Source: Hungatella_A sp034142505
GTDB taxonomy: Bacteria; Bacillota; Clostridia; Lachnospirales; Lachnospiraceae
Direction of reading: 5' to 3'
Length of the DNA stretch: 64,000 bases
NCBI GenBank assembly: GCA_034142505.1
Contig: JAWZDV010000024.1
Span: forward strand, 62,001 to 126,000
A model generated the notes under the pieces. It did no database searches and was not told where the DNA came from. It saw nothing but the letters and a program-made list of their open reading frames with translations. Positions 42,992 through 52,482 of the stretch are shown piece by piece (position 1 is the stretch's first letter; every line of letters begins with the position of its first letter). The translations under genes and the position numbers were made by a program.

Positions 42992-44629
42992 TTATACATT
43001 TTCGATTATTTTATGAACAAGATTACAACGTTTTTTATTATGTGCCAGGCCGATGCAGAGAATTTTTCCCTTAAGCGTTTGATAATAACGCTGCTCCAGA
43101 ATCTGTATCAATGCAGCCTTCGCTAAACCTTCCAAATCATCTCCCTGTTTAAATTCTATAATAATATGAGGATTTCTCGGATTCATAGCCCTTAGCGTAA
43201 TATCGCTGCGTCCATATCCAACCTCCAGATTGCTGCTTACCTCATACTTTCCCCGAAGTGTCATACACATGCCAAGCATCAGCATGTGATAGGCATTTTC
43301 TTTTGCATCCATATAACTTGTACATGATATAACAGCTTCCTGATACATCACAAGAAAACTCTCAATCTCACCGCTTAGAAGTGCTGTAAACATTTTTGAC
43401 AGCCCTTGTCCTTCTAAGCCCGATATTTCCGTCACTAGCATAAGAAACTCACTCATAACTTCATCATTAGGAATGCGGACAACTGCTGAAGTAGCATCGT
43501 TTCTCTGCATAACTGTCAGATAACCGGCATTTACCAGTAATCCCCAAAGACTGTAATTACTCTCACGCTCTATATAAGAGGTATCAAGATTTAACCACAC
43601 AGTAGTTTCTTTTCCAGCTGCTAAAATATCAAAATCCTGCCAAAAACTCGAATTAGCCTTTGTCAATGCCTGCCGTATTAAATAATTGGATGATGTGTAT
43701 GCCCAGTAATTATCCAAAAATTCATTATCTACATAATTTAAAATAGACCACGGATTGTAAATCTCAATACCGGCAAAATGGTAACCATCATACATCCGGC
43801 GCACATCTGCAGTAATCTCCAGCCCATAATCATTTAGCAGCTTCTCTGTTTCAGTTACTGTCAATCCAAAATAGGAAGCATACTGCCGACTCATAACTGT
43901 ATAAACTTTCGGATTATTAAGCTGTGAAAAGATGCTTTCTTTTGCCACCCGCTGAATTCCAGTAAGCAGTGCCTGGGATAGTGATTGATTTCCCTTTAAT
44001 GCCGCTCCAAAAAATGTCGAAAAAAATGCATTTAATTCGTCATGATAACCGTATTCGTAGCTGCTCATAATCGGCTGGTCATATTCATCAATCAGCAAGA
44101 TTGGATTCTTATGAAAACATGCCGCCACAATCCGTGTTAAATTAGCTAGACATGTTGTCAGATAAATATAGGAAGACTCCATATCTTTTAATATAGCCAA
44201 AGTATTTCGGTAATTCTCCCTGTCATAAGAACTGGGGACCAATCTCTCCTCAACCGCCTTTTCATAACGCAAATATTCCCGCAATAGTTCTTCTTTTAGT
44301 GTAAATATCAATTCTGCCGCTGAAGCGCCCTTACAGTTTTTAAGTGTCAGATAGATAACCGGGCAGCTATTGATCTGTAATGCATAAGGAGTCTGCATAA
44401 TGGAAAGGCCGTCAAATATCTCCCGGCTGTCCACCATAATATCAAAGAATTCCCGTATCATGGTCATCCCCAGCGTCTTGCCGAATCGGCGTGGACGAGC
44501 AATTAATGCAACCTTATCTCCCATATTTATAAAATCCTTAATCATCAGGGATTTATCTATATAGTAATATCCTTGTTCCCGCACTTCCCGAAACTCATCA
44601 TTACCTATGGGTAGTTTTTTCCTGTCCAA
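42992..44629 (-). CDS. AAA-ATPase/PD-(D/E)XK nuclease-like protein (DUF1703 group)
   Basis: 545 residues starting with TTG, well placed after AAAGGAGG. The N-terminal AAA-like NTPase has DKSLMIKDFI, Walker A-like ARPRRFGKTLGMTM (residues 44-57) and Walker B PILLIDEYDQPI near residue 177. The C-terminal nuclease-like motif is GYGRSDITL followed by HIIIEFKQG (residues about 472-500), giving D...ExK. These proteins are abundant and multicopy in Lachnospiraceae and Bacteroides; the function is unknown, with defence or mobile-element links suspected. It is A/T-richer than its neighbours. Isolated gene. Confidence 0.85.
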   Translation of the reverse strand: MDRKKLPIGNDEFREVREQGYYYIDKSLMIKDFINMGDKVALIARPRRFGKTLGMTMIREFFDIMVDSREIFDGLSIMQTPYALQINSCPVIYLTLKNCKGASAAELIFTLKEELLREYLRYEKAVEERLVPSSYDRENYRNTLAILKDMESSYIYLTTCLANLTRIVAACFHKNPILLIDEYDQPIMSSYEYGYHDELNAFFSTFFGAALKGNQSLSQALLTGIQRVAKESIFSQLNNPKVYTVMSRQYASYFGLTVTETEKLLNDYGLEITADVRRMYDGYHFAGIEIYNPWSILNYVDNEFLDNYWAYTSSNYLIRQALTKANSSFWQDFDILAAGKETTVWLNLDTSYIERESNYSLWGLLVNAGYLTVMQRNDATSAVVRIPNDEVMSEFLMLVTEISGLEGQGLSKMFTALLSGEIESFLVMYQEAVISCTSYMDAKENAYHMLMLGMCMTLRGKYEVSSNLEVGYGRSDITLRAMNPRNPHIIIEFKQGDDLEGLAKAALIQILEQRYYQTLKGKILCIGLAHNKKRCNLVHKIIENV

Positions 44630-44756
44630 GATATTGCCTCCTTTTCCTACTTGTTATTTATCATAACACATTTGAGATCCAATTAACAATGTTATTCTGC
44701 AATCTTTTAGACAAGAAAACCCTCTTACACGCACATTTTGATATCTGTAGAATAAA

Positions 44757-44800
44757 CGGGACTCCCTGAATATTTTCAGAAAGTCCCGGACTTTTTGTTT
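44757..44800. terminator. Bidirectional terminator after nfnB
   Basis: CGGGACT-CCCTGAA / TTTCAG-AAAGTCCCG hairpin, flanked by GTTTATTCT on the minus side and ACTTTTTG on the plus side. Confidence 0.75.
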
Positions 44801-44825
44801 CTTGCTGCTCTGCCGCCGATGCCCT

Positions 44826-46211
44826 TTACTTGCCGGACAGATACTCATCAATTCCTCTCGCCCCCGCGCGGCCTGCTTCCATGGCCAGAATCACGGTTGC
44901 GGCTCCGGTTACGGCATCGCCGCCGGCGAACACGCCTTCCTTCGTAGTCTGTCCGTTGGACTCCTCGGCTACGATGCATCTCCGCTTATTGGTATCCAAC
45001 CCCTTCGTGGTGGAAGAGATCAGTGGATTTGGTGAAGTTCCTAAAGACATGATGACGGTATCCACCTCAATAACAAACTCGGAACCGGGGATCTCCACCG
45101 GTCTTCTTCTGCCGGAAGCATCCGGCTCGCCAAGTTCCATATGGATACACTTCATGCCATTCACCCAGCCGTTTTCATCAGTCAGAATCTCTACCGGGTT
45201 GCACAGCAGGTTGAAGATAATTCCCTCTTCCTTCGCGTGGTGTACTTCCTCGGCTCTCGCCGGAAGTTCCGCCTCGCTTCTTCTATACACAATATGTACC
45301 TCCGCGCCGAGACGCAGGGCGGTTCTGGCCGCATCCATCGCCACGTTGCCGCCGCCCACAACCGCCACTTTTTTGCTCACGGCAATTGGGGTGTCATAGT
45401 CGTCGCGGAAGGCCTTCATCAAGTTGCTTCTCGTCAAATACTCGTTGGCGGAGAACACGCCGTTGGCATTTTCTCCTGGGATTCCCATAAACATTGGAAG
45501 GCCGGCGCCGGAACCGATGAAGACAGCTTCAAAACCTTCTTCGTCCATCAGTTCATCGATGGTCACGGACTTGCCCACGATCACGTCTGTCTCAATCTTG
45601 ACGCCAAGCTTCTTCACATTCTCCACCTCGGTCTTCACCACGGTGCTCTTTGGAAGACGGAACTCAGGAATGCCGTAGATCAGAACACCGCCCGGCTCAT
45701 GGAGGGCTTCGAAAATCGTCACCTCATATCCCATCTTTGCCAGATCCCCGGCACAGGTTAAACCGGCCGGGCCGGAACCGATGACTGCCACTTTCTTTCC
45801 GTTCTTCTTCTCCGGAGCAGCCGGCACAAAGCCGTTCTCCCGGGACCAGTCAGCCACGAAACGCTCCAGCTTGCCGATGGAAATAGGCTCACCTTTGATA
45901 CCGCGGATGCATTTTCCCTCACACTGGGTCTCCTGGGGGCATACGCGGCCGCAGACGGCCGGAAGGGCTGAGGATTTGGCGATCACGTTCGCGGCCTCCT
46001 CAAAATTGCCGGCTTCCACTTCTCTGATAAAGCCTGGAATGTCGATGGAAACAGGACAGCCGCCCATACATTTGGCATTCTTACATTTTAAACAGCGGGA
46101 GGCTTCTTCCATGGCCTCCTCTTTGTTATATCCCAAGCAGACTTCCTCGAAGTTTGCCGCTCTCACTAAAGGCTCCTGTTCTCTCACAGGTACTTTCTTT
46201 AAAACGTCCAT
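44826..46211 (-). CDS. nfnB: NfnB: NADPH-binding subunit of ferredoxin-NADP transhydrogenase (GltD/GltA-like)
   Basis: 461 residues. N-terminal Fe-S domain with CLKCKNAKCMGGCPVSIDIPGF (first cysteine cluster, residues 39-51) and CGRVCPQETQCEGKC. FAD/NADPH Rossmann motifs GSGPAGLTCAGDLAKMGYEV and VVGGGNVAMDAARTALRLGAEV. It is annotated as glutamate synthase small subunit in many genomes. Coupling to the NfnA gene (TAATG overlap), with no large glutamate synthase subunit, points to the electron-bifurcating NADH-dependent reduced ferredoxin:NADP+ oxidoreductase. Confidence 0.92.
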   Translation of the reverse strand: MDVLKKVPVREQEPLVRAANFEEVCLGYNKEEAMEEASRCLKCKNAKCMGGCPVSIDIPGFIREVEAGNFEEAANVIAKSSALPAVCGRVCPQETQCEGKCIRGIKGEPISIGKLERFVADWSRENGFVPAAPEKKNGKKVAVIGSGPAGLTCAGDLAKMGYEVTIFEALHEPGGVLIYGIPEFRLPKSTVVKTEVENVKKLGVKIETDVIVGKSVTIDELMDEEGFEAVFIGSGAGLPMFMGIPGENANGVFSANEYLTRSNLMKAFRDDYDTPIAVSKKVAVVGGGNVAMDAARTALRLGAEVHIVYRRSEAELPARAEEVHHAKEEGIIFNLLCNPVEILTDENGWVNGMKCIHMELGEPDASGRRRPVEIPGSEFVIEVDTVIMSLGTSPNPLISSTTKGLDTNKRRCIVAEESNGQTTKEGVFAGGDAVTGAATVILAMEAGRAGARGIDEYLSGK

Positions 46212-47101
46212 TATTCGTCACCTCCGCAATGCCCGCATCCGCCGTGATGGGTGTCGCCCTCTTCAAGCTTTAACATCGCCCGGCCCTCCTGGGTCTTATA
46301 CATCTGCTGCCGTTTCATCGCCTCATCAAAATTTACCAGGTGGCCGTCAAACTCCGGGCCATCCACACAGGCAAATTTCACCTCGCTGCCAACCGTCAGA
46401 CGGCAGGCGCCGCACATGCCGGTTCCGTCTACCATGATTGGATTCATGCTGACGATAGTGGGCAGGTTTAATTCTTTTGTAAGCAGGCAGACGAATTTCA
46501 TCATAATCATGGGGCCGATGGCGACACAGACATCATACTGTTTCCCCTGTACCTGGACTAAATCTTTGATCACCTCGGTCACCATGCCCTTGCGCACATA
46601 AGAGCCGTCGTCGGTGGTTATGTATAAATTGCCGGCTGCCGCTTTCATCTTATCTTCCAGAATCAGCAGGTCGTGGTTCTTGGCGCCCACAATCACGTCG
46701 GCGTCAATTCCATGCTCATGAAGCCATTTTACCTGTGGGTAAACAGGCGCGGTGCCGACACCGCCGGCTACGAAGAGCATTTTTTTCTTCTTTAATACTT
46801 CCAGATCTTCGGATACGAATTCCGACGGATTGCCCAGCGGTCCCACGATATCCTGGAACGCGTCCCCGGCCTGTAACCCGGCCATCCGCTTCGTGGAAGC
46901 GCCGACAATCTGGAACACGATAGTCACGGTTCCGGCTTCCCTGTCATAGTCACAGATGGTCAGCGGAATCCTCTCGCCGGTCTCATCCATTTTCACAATC
47001 ACAAACTCTCCTGGTTCGCAGGCCCTGGCAACTCTTGGAGCTTCTACATCCATCAGATAAATCTTATCCGCCAGCTTTTCTGCCTTTAAAATCTTAAACA
47101 T
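46211..47101 (-). CDS. nfnA: NfnA: FAD/NAD-binding, 2Fe-2S subunit of ferredoxin-NADP transhydrogenase
   Basis: 296 residues. Ferredoxin reductase-like FAD domain (RIPLTICDYDREAGTVTIVFQ), NAD domain (MLFVAGGVGTAPVYPQVKWL), and C-terminal cluster motif MCGACRLTVGSEVKFACVDGPEFDGHLV that binds the [2Fe-2S]. With NfnB it balances NADH, NADPH and reduced ferredoxin in the cytosol of fermentative anaerobes. RBS AGGAGGAATCAG. Promoter at 47168-47196. Confidence 0.93.
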   Translation of the reverse strand: MFKILKAEKLADKIYLMDVEAPRVARACEPGEFVIVKMDETGERIPLTICDYDREAGTVTIVFQIVGASTKRMAGLQAGDAFQDIVGPLGNPSEFVSEDLEVLKKKKMLFVAGGVGTAPVYPQVKWLHEHGIDADVIVGAKNHDLLILEDKMKAAAGNLYITTDDGSYVRKGMVTEVIKDLVQVQGKQYDVCVAIGPMIMMKFVCLLTKELNLPTIVSMNPIMVDGTGMCGACRLTVGSEVKFACVDGPEFDGHLVNFDEAMKRQQMYKTQEGRAMLKLEEGDTHHGGCGHCGGDE

Positions 47102-47167
47102 CTGATTCCTCCTAATATTTATGTTTTGGTCCCAAAGGCCTTCCCCAACCTTTAAGTCGTACCTATT

Positions 47168-47196
47168 ATATTACCATTTTAAAAACAAGCTGACAA
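47168..47196 (-). promoter_or_regulatory. Promoter of nfnAB
   Basis: Minus-strand -35 TTGTCA (47191-47196), 17-bp spacer, -10 TAATAT (47168-47173). Confidence 0.65.
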
Positions 47197-47277
47197 TATT
47201 TATCAGTTTTTTTGTGGATTTTCCTGGCGAAATTGTGAAAAACTGGACAAAGTATGACGGAATTTCCCATTTCACCC

Positions 47278-49406
47278 CTAATTCTGTTTCCGGTTAGCCG
47301 CGACAATCAAAATCTCCTCCTCCGGCTCCAGCGACGACACCTCTAAATCCATCAGCAGTTCCAACTGCTCAAAGTCAATAGCGGAAAAGTCCATGACTCT
47401 GGCCCCCATGCACAGGTAATAATCCGGCCGGACAATCAGTTCCGTCTGATACACGGCCATCTCCTCCCACAGCCGCTTCACCGACTCCAGATATTCCTTC
47501 GCCGCCGTCTTCTCACACCGGCCCCGTCCCCGCTGAACCTTGATAAACCCTTTCTTATCCACAATCCGGACCGCTCCCGCGCTTCCATCTGCCGTCTTCT
47601 CCCCGAATACATAAAAATAATCGGAAGCGGCAATCAGCTCCGTCTTCTCCCCGCCGATACGCATATCCTCCGCCGCCAGATGTCTGGCTTCCGCCTCGCC
47701 GCACTCCTTCAAAAGATCTGTCGTCTTCACCTCTGTGGAGCCGGTGGCAATGGCGGTGACCTTGGAGGTCTGCGGATCAATCTCGATATGAATTTCCACT
47801 GATTCCGCCGTGGCCCCGGACTGAATCGCCTTATTGAGCGCTTCGTTTTTGATGGCCTTGATATCATCCTTGGACGGCGACGGGATAATCCGTTCCACCA
47901 CGTCCCGGACCATGGACAGCGCTACGCCGATGGAGGAAATGACTTCCGCATTTTCCGGAATCGAATACTTCAGCCCCATTTTCTCACTGAAATAGACGAT
48001 CAGGGAAGCCGCGCCTCCGCCGACGCCTACCAGGGAAATCTGATCCTTCTCCAGCTTATATTTTTCCGCCAGCGACAGAATCACCGGTTCAATCTTCGCA
48101 TACGCCTTCTCCATAATCTGTCTGGCGATGTCCTCCACATCGGTGCCGCAGTAATCCGCCAGCGCCTGCATGGCTTTTCTGGCCGCGGCGGCATTTCCAT
48201 AGGAAAAATGCTCCGGCTTCACCAGCCCCAGTACATTGGCCGCACAGGAATTGGTGATGGTCACGGCAGAGCCGTCCTCCAGCCGGATTCTCACGTAATC
48301 ATCCGGGTCCCCCGGCTTCGGGGAGAAGAACTCCACCTTGGGTCCGCGAATCTTCCCCTCATCCGTAAACACCGCATAATCCAGCCCCGCGATATGGGCG
48401 GACCTCGGCCCCACATCCACCACACCCTGTTTGCCCGCCCGCACCATAGAACCGCCGGCCACCCCCAGCACCCGCACATCCAGCGAGGAGATATACGTGG
48501 CATGTCCCCCGACAATGGAGTAGTCAATGGCAGGCCGCCCATTCTTGATCACCCCGATATTGGTGGTCGTCCCGCCCACCTCAAAATAAACGCCGTTGGA
48601 CGCCCGCAGATACATGAGTGATCCCATCACGGAGGCCGCCGGACCTGACAGCATGGTGAGAACCGGGCGCTTCTTCATCTCATTGATCTCCATCACGCCG
48701 CCGTCACCCCGCATGATCATCAGCGGTACATGGACTCCCGCTTCCCTCACGGACCCTTCCGTGGAGTTGGCGGTATCCAGCATTTTGGGCAGAATGGACG
48801 CGTTGATAGCCGCTGTTCTGGTCCGCCTTGTGAGACCGTAAACTTGGTAATGTCACTGGCCATGGTGGTTGGTATCCCCCTGTCGCCGGCCAGCCGGTAC
48901 ACCACTTCCTCCGGGCCGCCGTCATCCACGCCGAAGGCCATAGACGAGACAAGGACCTGGGCGCCCTGCTGCTGCATGGACTCAATCGCATGTTCCACGG
49001 ACTCCTCCGTCATTTTTTTTACATTGATGAAATCGTTGACTATTTTGATCTTCTTTTGATTGCCCAGGTCAATATCGTCCAGCTTTGTCTGCTTTTTTGC
49101 CAGCACGCCTTCCAGACCGCCTTTGGCCATACCGATAACACCCACCGTTGCCACGTCGCCTTCAATCAGCGCGTTGGTGGCCTGAGTGGTGGAATGGGCT
49201 ACGAAGACGACATCCCCGGGGCTGATATTATGCTCCTCCAGACAGTTTTGAAATGACTTTACCACTCCTGCCGCCACACCGCGGACGTCATCGTGGGTCG
49301 TTTTTACCGATGATTTTCCGATGATTTCATGGGTAGCGTTATCAATCGCCACCGCTTTTGTGTGGGTACCGCCTACGTCGATCCCCATTCTGACACTTCT
49401 TGCCAT
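47278..49406 (-). pseudogene. HyuA-type hydantoinase/oxoprolinase, frameshifted second copy
   Basis: Start ATG at 49406 (GGGAGGAA), MARSVRMGIDVGGTHTKAVAID. The frame breaks near 48843: the first part reads ASDITKF then goes off, while the -1 frame resumes exactly with VYGLTRRTRTAAINASILPKML, matching the paralogue at 1-2019 (ISQLYGLSARTRTAVVNAALIPKM). A single missing G (AAG|TTTAC for AAGGTTTAC) explains it. Repaired, the product is 709 residues, normal for HyuA. FEVGGTTTNIGVI and the C-terminal acetone-carboxylase-like half are intact. No slippery heptamer was seen, so this is a recent pseudogene or a sequencing error. Confidence 0.85.
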
Positions 49407-49591
49407 GTGAAATTCCTCCCTGCTATATTCATTTTTTTCTACAATGAAAAATACGGAAGCCGGCGGCCAATCCACTGCCGGCTCCCGCCTATCCTGCTTC
49501 TTATGCTTCTTATGCTGCAACCTGCTCATGCCGCACTCTGCTCAGCCGCATTCCACCCATGCTGCCATTTATATGACAGACAGGCATTTCC

Positions 49592-50935
49592 TTACAACAG
49601 ACTTCCATAAAGCACAAACACGATCAGGCACATCACCACGCCCACGATCCAGCCTGTGGGAATCGACATTTTCATGTAATCCTTGGTGGAAACCTTCGTA
49701 TACCCGAAGCCCCATGCCACCCAGGACTGTGTGATATCCAGATGCTGGGGCGCAATGGTGGTAATCGCAAACAGCGGATACAAAAATGCCACCGGAGCAT
49801 TCGGCAGCGTGGCAATCACAACCGCCAGAATCGCCGTTCCACAGCCAACCAGATTCATCGGCCCACGGAAGAAGCCAAGAGGCGTCAGCACCGCAAACGC
49901 CACACAGAGCATCAGAGCGGTAGTCGGAACAAAGCCTCCCAGAATCGCCGTAAAATAAGGAGCCGCGTAAGTCGCCGCATTATTAAACATTGCCAGTGTC
50001 AGCAGGAATCCCACCATCGGAGCCACATCAATGGCCCCATCCGTGAACAGCTTCGCAAATAACCGGCAGATCTCCGCATAGGACCCCTTCATTTTCCCAG
50101 TTGTGATCAGTGCATAAATTCCCGACAGGATAAATCCCAGGATAATCGGCAGCTTCAGCAGCACCACGCCTAACACCGGGAGAATCACGGAAATCCAGGA
50201 TATCGCCGGCGCATTGTCGCTGGCCGTGGAAGCCGTGGCCGCCCAGGCATGTACCTTCTTCTTATTCATGGTCAGATTCGCAATCACCAGAACCACAACC
50301 AGCGACACCACCATCCCGATCACACCAATCTGGAAGTAATCATTGTATGTATAGGATTCCGCCGCCGGGTTGAAGCCCGCGTAAATTGTCTGGTACTGTT
50401 TGAAATTCACGATATTGCCGAAAATTCCCGCCATGATAGACCCCATAAAGCTGAACAGCGCCACGGGAGACGGAATGCCCAGGGAAAGCATGATTGGCAG
50501 TACGATCACCGCGATGGAAATGACCGGCCCGATTCCGGTCATAGACATGAAGATCACGGCTGTGACGACGCACAACAGTGCCATAGTGATTCTCGGCTTA
50601 TCCCCGCCAAGTTCCACCACCTTTCGAATCAGGGTTGCCGCAATCCCCGTATCCACCAGCACTCTCCCGAAGAACGCACCGAAGAATACATTAACCAGAA
50701 TGGATTTGGCGTACCCCGCCGGGCCGTCGGAATAGACATAGGTCAGCACGTCAATGATGGACTTGCCCTCCATGGCGGATGTGGGGACAAATGCATTTCC
50801 CACAAGAGCCAGCACCGTCCAGAACGTGGCCATCACTGCGAACCCAACCATCAGGTTGTACCCCTTCACGCAGTACCAGACCATCCCCAGGAACGACAGA
50901 ATCATGATGATGCCAATGATTACATTGATACTCAT
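49592..50935 (-). CDS. GntP/CitMHS-like permease, second copy
   Basis: 447 residues from the ATG at 50935 (AAGGAGG, spacing 6); the upstream ATG at 50959 has no site. Eleven to twelve TM segments. It shares the pattern GGDKPRITMALL, TGIGPVISIAVIVLPIMLSLGIPSP and NIVNFKQYQTIYAG with the 2091-3380 permease (GGAGPVIMVSTIVIPLMLSAGIP, NVSNYQFYVDT). Paired with the downstream hyuA copy, presumably to import its substrate. It remains intact although its partner hydantoinase is frameshifted. Confidence 0.82.
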   Translation of the reverse strand: MSINVIIGIIMILSFLGMVWYCVKGYNLMVGFAVMATFWTVLALVGNAFVPTSAMEGKSIIDVLTYVYSDGPAGYAKSILVNVFFGAFFGRVLVDTGIAATLIRKVVELGGDKPRITMALLCVVTAVIFMSMTGIGPVISIAVIVLPIMLSLGIPSPVALFSFMGSIMAGIFGNIVNFKQYQTIYAGFNPAAESYTYNDYFQIGVIGMVVSLVVVLVIANLTMNKKKVHAWAATASTASDNAPAISWISVILPVLGVVLLKLPIILGFILSGIYALITTGKMKGSYAEICRLFAKLFTDGAIDVAPMVGFLLTLAMFNNAATYAAPYFTAILGGFVPTTALMLCVAFAVLTPLGFFRGPMNLVGCGTAILAVVIATLPNAPVAFLYPLFAITTIAPQHLDITQSWVAWGFGYTKVSTKDYMKMSIPTGWIVGVVMCLIVFVLYGSLL

Positions 50936-51051
50936 AGTGAACCTCCTTGTTTTTCTCATAAAAAACGGTTCTTTTTTGTATATTATGTATACATACGTCC
51001 TTATATTCCCGGTGGATTTGTGGTTCTTGTTAATACTCTGTTAAAGATACA

Positions 51052-51104
51052 AAAAAAGAGTCCCTCTGTGACATGGAGAATATCACAAAGGGACTGGCTG
51101 CTAT
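51052..51104. terminator. Terminator after the QueD-family gene
   Basis: AGTCCCTCTGTGA / TCACAAAGGGACT with flanking A7 on the low-coordinate side, giving CTTTTTTTG on the minus strand. Confidence 0.85.
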
Positions 51105-51109
51105 GTTAT

Positions 51110-51673
51110 TTATTTTCTATAACCACATTTCGGGCAGACACCGTTCTCGTCTAAGGCAATTCCGCATAATGGGCAGCGGTCAATCTGATTCTTTGTTTCA
51201 AACTCTGCCGAAGCGGCGTTGACACCGCTGGTGAAGGTGATCTTTGCAATGTTTAACTTGTCCTTCAACAGATCATAGACAATCTTAATCATGCCCTCAA
51301 CTGTCATGGTCTCCTTGGTCACCACCAGGCGGCAATCCGGATAAGCCGTGGCAAGTTCCGTCTTAAACGCCGGGCCTTTCATCATATTGTGTGGCGCGCC
51401 GTCCTTGATGCCCTGCTTCTCATACACATCCAGGATCGCCGGAAGCAGCGGATCATCTTCCCGTAAAATCAGCGCGTGGTCGAAGTTCTTCAAAACCTCC
51501 CATGCAGTCTTCTGAATCTCATTGCAGGGAAATACCATGTTAACGCCAGGTTCAACCGAATCTTCCACTTCGATGGTCAAAATCCCTGTGTGTCCATGTA
51601 AATACTGCGCTTCCCCTTTAAAACCAAAAAATCTGTGTGCATACTGAAGATCCAATGTCGTAATACTTCTCAT
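51110..51673 (-). CDS. Divergent QueD/6-pyruvoyl-tetrahydropterin-synthase-like protein with C-terminal zinc ribbon
   Basis: 187 residues. The T-fold zinc ligands are kept: YAHRF (His13) and LHGHTG (HxH). The catalytic Cys that normally sits four residues before HGH is alanine (EAQYLHGH). The family's C-terminal Glu (KET/E-x-C region) is also not evident in FTSGVNAASAEFETK. An extra zinc ribbon, CPLCGIALDENGVCPKCG, ends the protein. No queC/E/F or folE lies nearby. Probably a non-canonical family member with an unknown pterin or deazaguanine-related role. RBS AAGGAGAATAAGT. Confidence 0.8.
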   Translation of the reverse strand: MRSITTLDLQYAHRFFGFKGEAQYLHGHTGILTIEVEDSVEPGVNMVFPCNEIQKTAWEVLKNFDHALILREDDPLLPAILDVYEKQGIKDGAPHNMMKGPAFKTELATAYPDCRLVVTKETMTVEGMIKIVYDLLKDKLNIAKITFTSGVNAASAEFETKNQIDRCPLCGIALDENGVCPKCGYRK

Positions 51674-51758
51674 ACTTATTCTCCTTATGATATTTTATTT
51701 ACGGGACATTTCCCTGCGCCCGCATACGCTTTTGTGATACCGACACTAAATTAATAAT

Positions 51759-51809
51759 AGTAATTATTACTGATAATGTTAGTATATACCTGTTGGAAGG
51801 AAATGTCAA
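51759..51809 (-). promoter_or_regulatory. Promoter and palindrome of the QueD-family gene
   Basis: Minus-strand -35 TTGACA (51804-51809), 17 bp, -10 TATACT (51781-51786). The perfect palindrome AGTAATTATTACT (51759-51771) straddles the predicted start, a probable repressor site. The ~100-nt leader did not match preQ1 or THF riboswitch cores by eye. Confidence 0.65.
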
Positions 51810-51887
51810 TACCATATGAAAATAAATTTTAAGTCTGCCTGTATCATTACTAAAAAACTTGAAATTTACAATTGAACTTAATTGGAT

Positions 51888-52421
51888 TCATTTGGAATAA
51901 TTTGAGTAGCTTAAATTTGATGATAAGAATGTTTCTATATATGATTGATATGCCATTTCTAATAATTTAAAATCACAGCTATTATCTGTTAGTTTCGGTT
52001 TTTCTTTTTGAACAACCATTTCATATATCTTATTTGCTTTCTTTCGGATACGTTCCTCATTTTCCCGGCAAAACATATATTCTTTATTTAGTAGAAGCCT
52101 GTATTTTTCGTCCGAGATATCCCTGATAACCAACCGCTTCATACACGCATTGGGAATGGGGATCATGTAATTAAACCGCAGGGAACCTTTTATCTCTTTC
52201 CTGTCACCAGGTATGCGGATTAATATATTAGCTTCCTGCTTTTTGTCAAAAGACGATACTGCCACATAATAAGAAAAACCGTTTACAGACAACACTGCAC
52301 CGAAAGCAAATTTATTGCCTCTTCCATAACAAATATTAGGAACCCTCGTAAAACCTCTATGATCTGTTTCATATTTTTGTAAGTATTCGATGTAGTCTTC
52401 TTGAATTCTGTAAAAATCCAT
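51888..52421 (-). CDS. toxN: Type III toxin-antitoxin endoribonuclease toxin (ToxN/AbiQ family)
   Basis: 177 residues, a sequence-specific mRNA endoribonuclease held inactive by a repeat RNA. ToxN landmarks: DFYRIQEDYIEYLQKYE at the N-terminus, GNKFAFGAVL (Lys37), YYVAVSSFDKK (Ser56/Ser57, aligning with the catalytic Thr-Ser of Pectobacterium ToxN), LRFNYMIPIPNACM, the long helix YRLLLNKEYMFCRENEERIRKKANKIYEMVV, and CDFKLLEMAYQSY. The start follows AAAGGAGGTGAGAAG directly after the antitoxin terminator. A/T-rich relative to flanking genes, consistent with horizontal acquisition. Likely an abortive phage-defence module. Confidence 0.93.
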   Translation of the reverse strand: MDFYRIQEDYIEYLQKYETDHRGFTRVPNICYGRGNKFAFGAVLSVNGFSYYVAVSSFDKKQEANILIRIPGDRKEIKGSLRFNYMIPIPNACMKRLVIRDISDEKYRLLLNKEYMFCRENEERIRKKANKIYEMVVQKEKPKLTDNSCDFKLLEMAYQSYIETFLSSNLSYSNYSK

Positions 52422-52440
52422 CTTCTCACCTCCTTTGTAA

Positions 52441-52473
52441 AAATTAAGGAGATGAGGTCTCTCATCTCCCTGA
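52441..52473 (-). terminator. Terminator between antitoxin RNA repeats and toxN
   Basis: Perfect 9-bp stem GGAGATGAG / CTCATCTCC with an AGAC-type loop, followed on the minus strand by TTAATTTTT. Its leakiness sets the antitoxin:toxin ratio in type III systems. Confidence 0.88.
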
Positions 52474-52482
52474 ATTTAAAGA

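Noticed and set aside
48835..48850. Programmed -1 frameshift in the second hyuA copy
   Set aside because: No X XXY YYZ slippery heptamer is present at the junction, and the paralogue encodes the protein in one frame; mutation or error is the simpler reading.
50249..51154. 301-codon plus-strand ORF opposite the second permease
   Set aside because: His/Arg/Gln-rich composition typical of an antisense shadow; the permease on the other strand is well supported.
51674..51780. preQ1 or THF riboswitch in the QueD-family leader
   Set aside because: By eye, the short leader lacks the preQ1-I loop-tail core and the THF consensus; a palindrome at the start site suggests protein-mediated control instead. 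A covariance-model scan would be decisive.
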